This document shows positions 26,558 to 33,522 of a stretch of DNA of 37,745 nt, piece after piece; position 1 is the stretch's first letter; every line of letters begins with the position of its first letter. The stretch covers positions 1 to 37,745 of the forward strand of contig JAFGRP010000202.1 in assembly GCA_016935075.1 (NCBI GenBank). The letters run 5' to 3'. The position numbers were made by a program, and so were the translations under genes. The notes under the pieces are model-generated. The model was not told the DNA's origin and made no database searches. It saw nothing but the letters and a program-made list of their open reading frames with translations. The stretch comes from Deltaproteobacteria bacterium. Lineage in GTDB: Bacteria > Desulfobacterota > Syntrophia > Syntrophales > UBA5619.

Positions 26558-26724
26558 GGTTTTTGTCCTCCTTTTTTGCTCCTCATCATGCCCCTCTTCT
26601 GCAAGGATTCCGATGCCGGCGGCAGACCCTGTACCCGGCAGTTGTCACCGCTCATGGATGTAGTCCCCCCAAAAAGGGCCACCGGGACCACAACCATCAT
26701 GATCCGTTTGATCATCTGTATCAT
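26548..26724 (-). CDS. Possible small exported protein at the head of the Lol-like operon
   Basis: 58 codons from ATG 26724, with GGTGGATACTT before it. The N-terminus (MIKRIMMVVVPVALFGG) has the basic-then-hydrophobic character of a signal peptide; the rest is short, polar and has one Cys. It ends in TGA overlapping the ATPase start by 10 bases. A good promoter lies 50 bases upstream, so it would be the first translated frame of the operon. No family recognised; it may be only a leader segment. Confidence 0.4.
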   Translation of the reverse strand: MIQMIKRIMMVVVPVALFGGTTSMSGDNCRVQGLPPASESLQKRGMMRSKKGGQKPWD

Positions 26725-26775
26725 AAGTATCCACCCACCCGAACACCGGCGGGGGAAGGTAACAGCCTTTTTTTC

Positions 26776-26804
26776 AAGATAAGTCTGCGTCGCCGCCTTG
26801 TCAA
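26776..26804 (-). promoter_or_regulatory. Sigma-70-type promoter for the Lol-like operon
   Basis: TTGACA (26804-26799), 17 bases, TATCTT (26781-26776). The transcript would include the small frame at 26724 and all four operon genes down to 22463. Confidence 0.7.
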
Positions 26805-26896
26805 GAAAAAGACAGAGAAACTGAGATTGCAAGGTATATCTCTGTGCAGGTGGAGGAGCCAGCCGCACTCCAAAAAACAGGTTATGAAAAAAAACC

Positions 26897-26924
26897 TTGA
26901 CAAATCCATTTAAGTTGATACTAA
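26897..26924 (+). promoter_or_regulatory. Sigma-70-type promoter for arsR and the ABC-2 exporter
   Basis: TTGACA (26897-26902), 16 bases, TACTAA (26919-26924), about 37 bases before the arsR ATG. The spacer and -10 box are covered by the repeat described at 26903-26937, as expected for a repressor site. Confidence 0.75.
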
Positions 26925-26937
26925 TCCGTTTAACTTG
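26903..26937 (+). promoter_or_regulatory. Direct repeats over the arsR promoter, likely operator
   Basis: AATCCATTTAAGTTG (26903-26917) and AATCCGTTTAACTTG (26923-26937) agree at 13 of 15 positions, with centres 20 bases apart, about two DNA turns. Each copy lies on the same face of the helix. The two also contain the inverted pair AAGTT/AACTT. ArsR-family repressors bind such AT-rich repeats across their own promoters. Confidence 0.5.
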
Positions 26938-26960
26938 TTTTGCAATCAAAGAAGGAACCC

Positions 26961-27434
26961 ATGCCGACGGAACTGGTTCAAATCTTCAAGGCCCTGGCCG
27001 ATGAAACACGGTTCAGGCTTCTGAATCTGCTTTTGGTCCATGACCTATGCGTCGGCGCCCTGGCCCGGCATATGGGCATCTCGGAGGCGGCCGTCTCGCA
27101 GCATTTGAAATCCCTCCGGGAGGCAGGATTGGTTCGGGGCGAGAAGCGGGGATACTGGACCCACTACACCGTGGAGAAAGGCAGGCTGCGGGAGCTGGCG
27201 GGAGGTCTGATGGGGCTGACCGACCTACAGCTCCGCCCGAAGGAAACCTGTCTGAAAAATTCGGACCAGCCCCGGAACGATCACAAGGAGGAAGTAACAA
27301 TGTGCGACTGCAAATGTCAACAACCGGAGAAACTGAAAGGGAAACCCGAGGAGTGCACCCTTGAGCAGATCAAGGAATGTCATGGGGATCAGGAACATCC
27401 CTGCTGTGACGTCGAAAAGGACCCGAAAGAATGA
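26961..27434 (+). CDS. ArsR/SmtB-family repressor with Cys-rich C-terminal tail
   Basis: 157 residues. Residues 1 to about 90 form the winged helix-turn-helix of the ArsR family: IFKALADETRFRLLNLLL, then HMGISEAAVSQHLKSLREAGLV and the wing GEKRGYWTHYTV. Family members repress a transport or resistance operon and release DNA on binding metal, metalloid or another signal. A single Cys (C30, in HDLCVG) sits in the third-helix region where metal-sensing ArsR proteins carry theirs. The frame then runs on into a 44-residue tail with seven Cys that has its own start signal (27300). The ATG at 26961 follows AGAAGGAACCC; a TTG at 26940 is less likely. It overlaps the exporter ATPase start by 4 bases (ATGA), so it probably controls that exporter and itself. 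Confidence 0.85.
   Translation: MPTELVQIFKALADETRFRLLNLLLVHDLCVGALARHMGISEAAVSQHLKSLREAGLVRGEKRGYWTHYTVEKGRLRELAGGLMGLTDLQLRPKETCLKNSDQPRNDHKEEVTMCDCKCQQPEKLKGKPEECTLEQIKECHGDQEHPCCDVEKDPKE
27300..27434 (+). CDS. Cys-rich 44-residue peptide from an internal start in arsR
   Basis: AAGGAGG, 8 bases of spacer, then ATG 27300: a near-perfect translation start in the same frame as arsR. The peptide begins MCDCKCQQPEKL, has CTLEQIKECHGDQEHPCC in the middle, and ends acidic. Seven Cys and two His in 44 residues suggest metal binding. My recollection is that similar short proteins occur as separate genes in anaerobes. It is either a separate product, the arsR tail, or both. Confidence 0.55.
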   Translation: MCDCKCQQPEKLKGKPEECTLEQIKECHGDQEHPCCDVEKDPKE

Positions 27435-28411
27435 GGGAATCGGCCATGCAAATCATCGCGGTGGACCGGCTCACCAAAAAGTACGGTGATCAAACGGCCG
27501 TTGACCGTCTCGCCTTCTTTGTTTGCGAAGGTGAAATTTTCGGTTTTCTTGGTCCAAACGGGGCGGGCAAAACGACGACGATCAACATGCTGACGGGACT
27601 GGCCCGTGCGACGTCAGGCTCCATCCGGATTGCGGGGTTCGACGGCGCGAAGGAAATCAAGAAGGCTCAGCGAATCATGGGAATCGTTCCGGATGAGAGC
27701 AATCTTTATGACGAGTTCAACGGCTTCGAGAACCTGTGCTTCTGTGCGGCCCTTTACGGCTTGGCAAAGGAGGAGCGCGAAAAGAAGGCCGGAGAGCTGC
27801 TGAAGCAGTTTGGATTGGATCAGGCCGGCAGGAAGCGTTTCGGCGCTTATTCCAGAGGAATGAAACGGAAGCTGACCATCGCTGCGGGCATCATCCATGA
27901 ACCGAAAATCCTTTTCCTGGACGAGCCGACGACGGGGATCGATGTGGCCAGCGCCCGCCAGATCCGCCAATTGATCCAGACCCTGAACCAACGAGGGATG
28001 ACGATCTTCCTGACCACACACTACATCGAGGAGGCCGAAAGGCTCTGCCATCGGGTGGGCTTTATCGTTGAAGGACGACTCGTCCGCAGCGGGCCGCTGG
28101 ACGAGTTGATGCGCGAGGTCCAGCAGGACCACGTGGTCCAGTTTTCCTTTACGGACGAAATCTCCGGGCTGAAGTCGTCTCTCCAGGCCATTTTCCCCGA
28201 TCTGGTCGTGGATATTCCCGGAAACCGGGTGATTCGCTTCCGCTCAAAAAATCCGTTAAATGTGACGCCCTTGATGCGGTTCTTCGAGGAGAAAAATCTT
28301 CCGGTTTACGAGGCGCGGATCATGCGGCCTTCCCTTGAGGATGTCTTTGTCAGCATTACGGGCATCGAACTGGAGAAGATGAAACAGGAAAAGGAAGGAC
28401 AAAAGAAATGA
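27431..28411 (+). CDS. ABC-2-type exporter, ATP-binding protein
   Basis: 326 residues of the NatA/DrrA type. Walker A GPNGAGKTTTINMLTG, signature YSRGMKRKLTIAAGI, Walker B ILFLDEPTTGIDVA, and the switch His in TTHYIEEAERL. About 90 extra C-terminal residues after the core match the DrrA-type tail. Starts are possible at 27431 (overlapping arsR as ATGA) or ATG 27446 (GAGGGAATC upstream). It works with the permease at 28408. Substrate is unknown; sodium, drugs or metal complexes are handled by relatives. ArsR control favours a toxic compound. Confidence 0.92.
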   Translation: MRESAMQIIAVDRLTKKYGDQTAVDRLAFFVCEGEIFGFLGPNGAGKTTTINMLTGLARATSGSIRIAGFDGAKEIKKAQRIMGIVPDESNLYDEFNGFENLCFCAALYGLAKEEREKKAGELLKQFGLDQAGRKRFGAYSRGMKRKLTIAAGIIHEPKILFLDEPTTGIDVASARQIRQLIQTLNQRGMTIFLTTHYIEEAERLCHRVGFIVEGRLVRSGPLDELMREVQQDHVVQFSFTDEISGLKSSLQAIFPDLVVDIPGNRVIRFRSKNPLNVTPLMRFFEEKNLPVYEARIMRPSLEDVFVSITGIELEKMKQEKEGQKK

Positions 28412-29142
28412 AATCCTGGATTGCGTTCTGGAACATCCTCAGAAAGGATATGAGAAATTACTATCTGAAGCCGCCGAATATAAGTTGGGGGTTGGTCTTT
28501 CCCGTCGCCTGGACGCTGATGTTTTTTTTGAAATCCCCCACCGCCGTGGACGTCCGGCAGCTTCTTCCCGGGGTGATGAGCCTGTCCGTCCTTTTTGGCA
28601 CAACCTCCATGCTGTCGGTGGCGCTGACCTTTGAGAGAAGAAGCCGTTCCTTTGAGAGGCTGCTTCTCTCACCCCTCGACCTGAATCTCCTGATGCTGGC
28701 CAAAACAAGCGGCGCCGTTTTTTTCGGCCTGTTCAATGCCTTCGTTCCCGTCTTTTTTGCGGTTTTTATGACGGATCTATCGGGCATCCGCTGGCTTCCC
28801 GTACTGGGCGCCGTTTTCCTGATTTCCCTCACTTCGACCCTGCTCGGCCTTTTTATTGCTGTGGCAGTCAGAGAAGTCTTCGAGGCCCAAACCTTTTCCA
28901 ACTTCTTCCGCTTCCCGATGATCTTCCTCTGCGGCCTGTTCATCCCCGTCCAGGCCCTGCCTTTGCTTTTGCAGCCGGTCTCGTATGTGTTGCCCCTCAC
29001 CTACGGGGCGGACATCCTCAAAACCGCCATCAGTCAGAACGGCCACCTGGCGCTTTCGCTCAACTTTGCACTCCTTCTTGTCTTCGCCGCGGGCTTGTTC
29101 GCGATCAGTATCCGAAACGTCAAGCGTAGATGGATCTATTGA
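28408..29142 (+). CDS. ABC-2-type exporter, permease
   Basis: 244 residues with six hydrophobic helices in the ABC-2 layout, starting with a cytoplasmic KSWIAFWNILRKDMRNYYLKP amphipathic segment. LTFERRSRSFERLLLSPL is the conserved elbow motif, and the last loop has LPLTYGADILKTAI, as is typical for the DrrB/NodJ group. It overlaps the ATPase gene by 4 bases (ATGA). It is the last gene of the arsR operon. Confidence 0.9.
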   Translation: MKSWIAFWNILRKDMRNYYLKPPNISWGLVFPVAWTLMFFLKSPTAVDVRQLLPGVMSLSVLFGTTSMLSVALTFERRSRSFERLLLSPLDLNLLMLAKTSGAVFFGLFNAFVPVFFAVFMTDLSGIRWLPVLGAVFLISLTSTLLGLFIAVAVREVFEAQTFSNFFRFPMIFLCGLFIPVQALPLLLQPVSYVLPLTYGADILKTAISQNGHLALSLNFALLLVFAAGLFAISIRNVKRRWIY

Positions 29143-29339
29143 ATCAGATTTCAAACGTCTGATTCCAATTCCAACTCAAAGCGCTATCTTCGTTGCCTTC
29201 GTCATCGGCTCCTCGACATACTATTGATGTATGCCTGCGTCGCCTCTTCCTCGCCGCCTCGATTTCATCTTTGACTTGGAACCGGAATGAGCCAGTGCAG
29301 CAGCCATGCCCTCGATCGCAATGCGGGCCGTGTACCCTC
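29143..29339. repeat. Intergenic stretch with hairpins, possible dispersed repeat
   Basis: AATCAGA (29142-29148) and TCTGATT (29158-29164) form a stem directly after the exporter stop, without a T run. Further on, CATAC and GTATG (about 29217-29233) form another stem within a segment rich in GCGTCGCCTC-type sequence. On the minus strand the region is open (29144-29353) but the product is an implausible Arg-rich string. Such elements look like the non-coding repeats scattered through some Desulfobacterota genomes; this is recollection, not a match. Confidence 0.3.
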
Positions 29340-29804
29340 TTACGGTTTGACAACGGTTATCGGGGTGCCGACGGCTCCGGCGTAAAAAACGATGATCTCT
29401 GCGGGAACCTTCCCTTCGTTGATGCCATAGTGCCAAGTGTTCACCACCTCGACAATAGGATCTCCTGCTTTGAGATGCAGCGTTTTGCCGTCCAAAGTCA
29501 CGACCGTCAGTTCCCCGCTTATCAGAACGCCAGAGTTGATCACCGGGTGGCTGTGGGTGTCGAGCCGGGTTCCCGCAGGTATGCTGATCCGCAGAATAGT
29601 GATCTCGGGCCGGTCTTGCGGATACGCGGGCAAAGATGTCCCATCCCAGCTTCTGGTACTTTTAATGAGTTCCTTGACAATCGCATGCCCCTCGTCAACT
29701 GTCACCCTGCCTGATTCCGGACCAACCGACAGCGGGGCACAGCCGGACTGAAGCAGAAGAATCAGGGAAATGACTGCGAGGATTCCGGTGGTTTGTTTGA
29801 TCAT
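29340..29804 (-). CDS. Cupin-domain lipoprotein
   Basis: 154 residues from ATG 29804 (AAAAGGCAGCCCC upstream). Residues 1-22 form a lipoprotein-like signal peptide (MIKQTTGILAVISLILLLQS before GC), so the mature protein is probably membrane-anchored in the periplasm. The remainder is a single cupin barrel: RISIPAGTRLDTHSHPVINSG carries metal-binding His residues, and the second motif has GDPIVEVVNTWHYG. Small cupins bind metal or a small ligand and may be sensors or enzymes; no function can be assigned. The lipobox is imperfect (LQSGC). Confidence 0.78.
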   Translation of the reverse strand: MIKQTTGILAVISLILLLQSGCAPLSVGPESGRVTVDEGHAIVKELIKSTRSWDGTSLPAYPQDRPEITILRISIPAGTRLDTHSHPVINSGVLISGELTVVTLDGKTLHLKAGDPIVEVVNTWHYGINEGKVPAEIIVFYAGAVGTPITVVKP

Positions 29805-29860
29805 GGGGCTGCCTTTTCTATTGTTAGAGGTGCCGAATAACACACAGTATTCGTACTATG

Positions 29861-29892
29861 AAAAAAGGCCGCCCGCGCCCGGCGGGCAGCCC
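29861..29892 (-). terminator. Intrinsic terminator after the MetA-type barrel gene
   Basis: Minus strand: GCCCGC, loop CGGGC, GCGGGC, then GGCCTTTTTT. It begins 7 bases after the barrel gene's stop and separates it from the cupin lipoprotein gene. Confidence 0.8.
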
Positions 29893-29898
29893 CTGCGG

Positions 29899-30819
29899 TT
29901 AGAAGGCATAGACGAAATTGAACCAGAACTTATCGCCCTCCGGCTTGTTTCTCGCCTCGAACTCAGGCTGCCATTTGAACGTGAAACCCATGTTCCTGTA
30001 ACCATACTGCACCACCGGACCGATGGCAAAGACCCGGCCCTCGAATCCGGTGGAGCCCACTTTGGCTCCGTCGAGTTCATCCTCCGTTGTCTGGTAATAG
30101 TAGTAGCCCCCAAGGCCCACGGCCCACTCCTTGCCGATATGGTAGCCGATCGTGTAGTCCGCGTGGAACTCCTGGCCCGACTTGTACTTCGTGTCGTCGT
30201 TCTCCGTGTTGATGTCGTACATGAGCTTGGTTGACAGTTCAAAGCCGCTGTCGCTGAGATAGGTGATGCCTAAGATGGGCTCGAAGGTCCAGTAGTTGCG
30301 CCCGATATTGGCAAGATGGTCCTTGTTATAACTCCCCGAGGGGATGTAGATGTCGAGACCCGCCGTGGCGTGGAAATTCTTGGAGTGCCAACCCAGAATG
30401 ATCGGATCGACAATGATGTCGCCCAGTCCGGAGCGGTCGTCTTTGCCGCCGCCCAATTTCACATCCTGGTAGACCAGTGGAATCAGGGTGTGAACTGCCC
30501 AGTTGGCCCCGAGGATCTTGTGGTTGGTCACATGGATGAACCGAAGCACATCGGCCGCCACTTTCAGATCGAAATTGGCAACGAGATCGTTGCCGTTGTT
30601 GTCATTGAGCTTCGAGGCCGTGTAGTAGGTCAGGTAGTTCTTGAAATAGGTCCCCGGCGGTGGGAGTGCCCCCATCATGAAGTCTTCGGCACCGTTCGGG
30701 TAGGCTCCGCCCCCGCCCTCGGTGGCGAATACCGGCCCCGTAAGAGCAATCGGGCCCAGGAGAACGGCTGCCGCAACCAGCACGATCAATGCTTTCCGAA
30801 ATGTCTCCCCATTCTTCAT
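29899..30819 (-). CDS. MetA-type outer-membrane transporter protein (phenol MetA pathway family)
   Basis: 306 residues. A signal peptide covers about residues 1-33, ending VFATEG. The mature protein is a series of amphipathic beta-strands. GDIIVDPIILGWHSKNFHATAGLDIYIPSGSY is the hallmark of the Phenol_MetA_deg / SphA-like family, a barrel thought to admit hydrophobic or aromatic compounds. The C-terminal residue is Phe (FNFVYAF), as needed for barrel assembly. GGAGGGATAAGAGTT precedes ATG 30819. No aromatic-degradation genes adjoin it, so the substrate is open. It has its own terminators on both sides. Confidence 0.85.
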   Translation of the reverse strand: MKNGETFRKALIVLVAAAVLLGPIALTGPVFATEGGGGAYPNGAEDFMMGALPPPGTYFKNYLTYYTASKLNDNNGNDLVANFDLKVAADVLRFIHVTNHKILGANWAVHTLIPLVYQDVKLGGGKDDRSGLGDIIVDPIILGWHSKNFHATAGLDIYIPSGSYNKDHLANIGRNYWTFEPILGITYLSDSGFELSTKLMYDINTENDDTKYKSGQEFHADYTIGYHIGKEWAVGLGGYYYYQTTEDELDGAKVGSTGFEGRVFAIGPVVQYGYRNMGFTFKWQPEFEARNKPEGDKFWFNFVYAF

Positions 30820-30861
30820 AACTCTTATCCCTCCTTATTTAATGGGTTTTGCATTCATTAA

Positions 30862-30892
30862 CAAAAGACCGCCGCCCCGGCCGGGGCGGTCC
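30862..30892 (-). terminator. Intrinsic terminator after trpB2
   Basis: Minus strand: CCGCCCCGG pairs with CCGGGGCGG, followed by CGGTCTTTTGTT. It closes the trpB2 transcript about 80 bases after the stop codon. Confidence 0.75.
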
Positions 30893-30972
30893 CAGGGAAC
30901 GACAAAAAAGATGATATCATCCGACCCGTCGCCTTTTCGGGAGGGATCGTGGTTTCGGGGACCGGTTCATGT

Positions 30973-32337
30973 TTACGGCTTCGGGAAACCTTCAATCGCC
31001 TTCAGCGCCCGCTGAATCTCTTCGTCGGGAAGTGCATAGGGAACGAGCTTTCCGGCAAGGTAGGCGTCGTAGGACGCCAGATCGACCAACCCATGGCCGC
31101 TCCAGTTGAAGAGGATCGTCCGCTCTTTCCCCTCCGCCTTCGCCCGCCGCGCCTCTGCGACGACCGCCGCGATGGCGTGGTTGGTCTCCGGGGCGGGAAT
31201 GAAGCCTTCGGTCCGCGCCCACTTCACACCTGCATCGAAGGTCTCGATCTGGTCATAGGCCGTGGCCTCGACCAATCCCTCCCGGACGAGGTGGCTCACA
31301 ATCGGCGCCATCCCGTGGTAACGGAGTCCTCCGGCATGGATCGGCGCGGGTACGAAGTCGTGGCCGAGTGTGTGCATCGGCAGCAGCGGGGTCTTTTTCG
31401 CCAGATCGCCGAAGTCGTAAGCGAAGGGCCCCTTCGTCATCGTGGGGCAGGAGGTCGGTTCGGCCCCGACGATCCGCACCTGCTTCCCATGGATCTTGTC
31501 CCGGACAAAGGGAAGTGCGGTGCCGGCGAAATTGCTCCCGCCGCCGGCGCAGCCGATTACCACATCAGGGTAGACTCCAATCTTTTCGAACTGTTTCTGC
31601 GCCTCCAGCCCGATAATCGTCTGGTGCAAGAGAACGTGGTTCAGGACGCTTCCCAGGGAATAACGGGAATTCTCCCGCAAGACCGCGTCCTCCACCGCTT
31701 CACTGATCGCGATCCCGAGACTCCCGGGGGAGTCGGGGTGCACAGCCAGAACCTGCCGCCCCGATTCGGTCCGGTCACTGGGGCTCGGGATGCACTCGGC
31801 GCCCCAGATGTTCATCATCATCCGCCGGTAAGGTTTCTGGTCATAGCTCACCCGGACCATAAAGACCCGGCATTCCAGGCCGAACATCCGGCAGGCCATC
31901 GCCAGGGCGCTCCCCCATTGGCCGGCGCCGGTTTCCGTGGAAAGCCGCTTCACACCGAAGGCCTTGTTGTAATAGGCCTGCGCGACGGCGGTGTTCGGTT
32001 TGTGGGAGCCGGCGGGGCTCAACCCCTCGTTCTTGTAATAGATCTTTACCGGGGCATCGAGGAGTTTCTCGAAATTCCGCGCCCGGCAGAGGGGACTGGG
32101 CCGCCAGATCAGGTATTTCTCAAGGACCTCGCCGGGAATGTCGATCCACCGCTCCCGGCTTACTTCCTGCTCGATGAGGTTCATCGGAAAAATCGGCGCC
32201 AAATCCTCCGCAGAGACCGGCTTCCCCGTCCCCGGATGGAGGGGAGGGCTCATGGGTTTGGGCAAATCCGCCTGAATGTTGTACCATTGTCTCGGAATCT
32301 CGTGATCCGCCAGAATGACCTTGGACTGTTCCATCAT
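30973..32337 (-). CDS. trpB: Tryptophan synthase beta chain, TrpB2 type
   Basis: 454 residues, longer than ordinary TrpB (about 400) and typical of TrpB2, which joins indole (or indole precursors) with serine to make tryptophan without strict need for TrpA. The PLP lysine is K113 in [30 protein letters not shown] and the phosphate-binding [11 protein letters not shown] follow. The N-terminal region ([14 protein letters not shown]) and the ETNHAIAA, then NWSGHG ending are TrpB2 features. Cytoplasmic PLP enzyme. GGAGG lies 3 bases before the first ATG (32337) and 6 before the second (32334), so the second is likely used. No trpA or other trp gene is adjacent. It is controlled by a Trp-codon attenuator (32361-32524). 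Confidence 0.95.
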   Translation of the reverse strand: MMEQSKVILADHEIPRQWYNIQADLPKPMSPPLHPGTGKPVSAEDLAPIFPMNLIEQEVSRERWIDIPGEVLEKYLIWRPSPLCRARNFEKLLDAPVKIYYKNEGLSPAGSHKPNTAVAQAYYNKAFGVKRLSTETGAGQWGSALAMACRMFGLECRVFMVRVSYDQKPYRRMMMNIWGAECIPSPSDRTESGRQVLAVHPDSPGSLGIAISEAVEDAVLRENSRYSLGSVLNHVLLHQTIIGLEAQKQFEKIGVYPDVVIGCAGGGSNFAGTALPFVRDKIHGKQVRIVGAEPTSCPTMTKGPFAYDFGDLAKKTPLLPMHTLGHDFVPAPIHAGGLRYHGMAPIVSHLVREGLVEATAYDQIETFDAGVKWARTEGFIPAPETNHAIAAVVAEARRAKAEGKERTILFNWSGHGLVDLASYDAYLAGKLVPYALPDEEIQRALKAIEGFPKP

Positions 32338-32360
32338 ATGCCTCCTTGTTTTATGTGGTC

Positions 32361-32393
32361 AAAAATAAAAAAGCCATGGGAACTTCCCATGGC
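32361..32393 (-). terminator. Attenuator terminator in the trpB2 leader
   Basis: Minus strand: GCCATGGGAA, loop GT, TTCCCATGGC, immediately followed by TTTTTTATTTTT. It is a very strong intrinsic terminator, yet it stands 24 bases before the trpB2 start, so it must be avoided for the gene to be expressed. Confidence 0.95.
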
Positions 32394-32488
32394 TTCATGC
32401 ACTTTTATTCCAAAACATGGGAAGGGATCTCCCTGCCCATGGCTCTCCCTACGGAACGCTACGGGCAGATGTTACTCGCCCGCCACCA
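32394..32488 (-). promoter_or_regulatory. trp attenuator: competing stems upstream of the terminator
   Basis: Minus strand, in order: segment 1 CGGGC, segment 2 CTGCCCG, segment 3 CATGGGCAGGGA, segment 4 TCCCTTCCCATG, then terminator halves 5 and 6. 1 pairs with 2 (CGGGC/GCCCG); 2 with 3 (CTGCCC/GGGCAG); 3 with 4 (CATGGG/CCCATG); 4 with 5 (CTTCCCATG/CATGGGAAG, 9 bp); 5 with 6 makes the terminator. A ribosome stalled at the Trp codons covers 1, frees 2 to hold 3, leaves 4 to pair with 5, and so prevents termination. Confidence 0.8.
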
Positions 32489-32524
32489 GCAGAACAATCT
32501 TTTGATTCTCGAATCCCTTCTCAC
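32459..32524 (-). CDS. trp leader peptide with tandem Trp codons
   Basis: GTG 32524, preceded by GGAGG with 5-base spacing, opens a 21-codon frame beginning MRRDSRIK. Codons 12-14 are Cys-Trp-Trp (TGGTGG at 32488-32483), and it ends at TAG 32459. Such small frames with adjacent Trp codons, ahead of mutually exclusive RNA stems, are the sensor of trp transcription attenuation: low charged tRNA-Trp stalls the ribosome there. Two Trp in 21 codons is far above the usual frequency of about 1%. Confidence 0.85.
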   Translation of the reverse strand: MRRDSRIKRLFCWWRASNICP

Positions 32525-32548
32525 GTCGTCCTCCAAATGTTGGGTCTC

Positions 32549-32577
32549 TCCTAACATATCGAAAAAACGGATGTCAA
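32549..32577 (-). promoter_or_regulatory. Promoter of the trp leader-trpB2 transcript
   Basis: A consensus TTGACA lies at 32577-32572. The -10 box is poor: TTAGGA at 17-base spacing or ATGTTA at 15. The predicted transcript start is about 20 bases ahead of the leader-peptide GTG. Confidence 0.5.
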
Positions 32578-32815
32578 GAAATTTCTGCGGATCTTTCCGC
32601 ATGAGCGTCTGCCCTCATCCCCCCGCACGGACCGGCCGTGACGGCTCACGTTTGTCCGCCGATAAGAATCGTATTGATAATTAGCAGATCATTGTAATTG
32701 AGATTTTGGTGGAATATATCTTTGCATTTTCAAGCAGTTTTCCATCAAACAAAAAACAAGGATTACCAAAAGATTACCACTTGAATAATTGTTTGGCCGG
32801 CTTCTTCCAAAGTCT
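32578..32815. other. AT-rich intergenic stretch, no gene seen
   Basis: This lies between the trpB2 promoter and the end of the cupin gene. It contains the short direct repeat GATTACCA (about 32761 and 32772) and no open frame with a binding site. No clear terminator is visible for the cupin gene. Confidence 0.5.
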
Positions 32816-33178
32816 TTATTCCTCAATCTGAGTCGTCTGGTTATTTGGCCCGGTCACATAGATATGTGAAAAATCAGAATCCGAAGTTGCCCCGTGCCAA
32901 TGCTTTTCCCCGGCAGGAAACAGGACAATATCTCCAGGAAATACGTTCACCTCTTCTTTTTCAGTAGCACAGATACCTTTCCCGGAAGTTACAATCAACA
33001 ACTGATCACAGGTATGGACATGAAACTTGTTTTTCACGCCCTTGGCAAAATTGACCTGGTTAACCACGAATTGCGCGCTCTGTTCGCTTGTCAGTATTGA
33101 TTGACGCGTTACGGGTCCGGTAAACAATCGCCCACTGGCGTCGCTTTTGGGTAACAGGGATACCTTTATCACTTCCAT
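32816..33178 (-). CDS. Small single-domain cupin protein
   Basis: 120 residues from ATG 33178 (AAAGGAGATGTGACT upstream); an ATG at 33199 lies before the binding site. One cupin barrel: FHVHTCDQLLIVTSGKG supplies H53 and H55, and FPAGEKHWHGA supplies H93 and H95, a full metal-binding set. Cytoplasmic, no signal peptide. Similar small cupins are carboxymuconolactone-decarboxylase-like or stress-related proteins of unknown reaction. Monocistronic between tRNA-Glu and the trpB2 leader. Confidence 0.85.
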   Translation of the reverse strand: MEVIKVSLLPKSDASGRLFTGPVTRQSILTSEQSAQFVVNQVNFAKGVKNKFHVHTCDQLLIVTSGKGICATEKEEVNVFPGDIVLFPAGEKHWHGATSDSDFSHIYVTGPNNQTTQIEE

Positions 33179-33315
33179 AGTCACATCTCCTTTTCCCATA
33201 TTGATTTTACATGATCAAAATATTTTTGATTCAAAGTGGACCGTGTGGGAAAAATCGGTATCAGGTAAAGTAAAGGTGCCGGGGAAGAATATGTACAGCT
33301 CGTTGTTTTAATTTA

Positions 33316-33390
33316 TGGTAGTCCCACGGGGGCTTGAACCCCGGTTTCCGGCGTGAGAGGCCAGCGTCCTAACCACTAGACGATGGGACC
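33316..33390 (-). tRNA. tRNA-Glu (anticodon CTC)
   Basis: 75 bases including encoded CCA (33318-33316). Acceptor GGTCCCA pairs with TGGGACT (one G-T pair); D arm CGTCTAGTGGTTAGGACG; anticodon stem CTGGC/GCCGG around loop CTCTCAC gives CTC; T arm GGGGTTCAAGCCCC. It lies 133 bases downstream of gltX on the same strand and has its own likely promoter. Confidence 0.97.
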
Positions 33391-33485
33391 ATCGGTGACC
33401 GGGGATCGGGATTTGTAACCGAACCGGAATTCAGGGATTCCCCCTCCCCGTACCCCCCACGGCTGCTTTCCAAAGGGGGCTTTGC

Positions 33486-33514
33486 TTCTTAATGAATGCC
33501 GAAAAAATTGTCAA
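33486..33514 (-). promoter_or_regulatory. Promoter for tRNA-Glu, just after gltX
   Basis: TTGACA (33514-33509), 17 bases, TAAGAA (33491-33486). The -35 box begins 8 bases after the gltX stop codon. It would start a transcript about 90 bases ahead of the tRNA. Confidence 0.6.
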
Positions 33515-33522
33515 GGCTAAAA

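Noticed and set aside
30949-32505. 518-codon plus-strand frame opposite trpB2
   Set aside because: Overlaps TrpB2 and its attenuator completely and has no domain features.
32338-32580. T-box or other riboswitch before trpB2
   Set aside because: No T-box core sequence (AGGGTGG-type) or specifier loop is present; the Trp-codon leader peptide and alternating stems explain the region.
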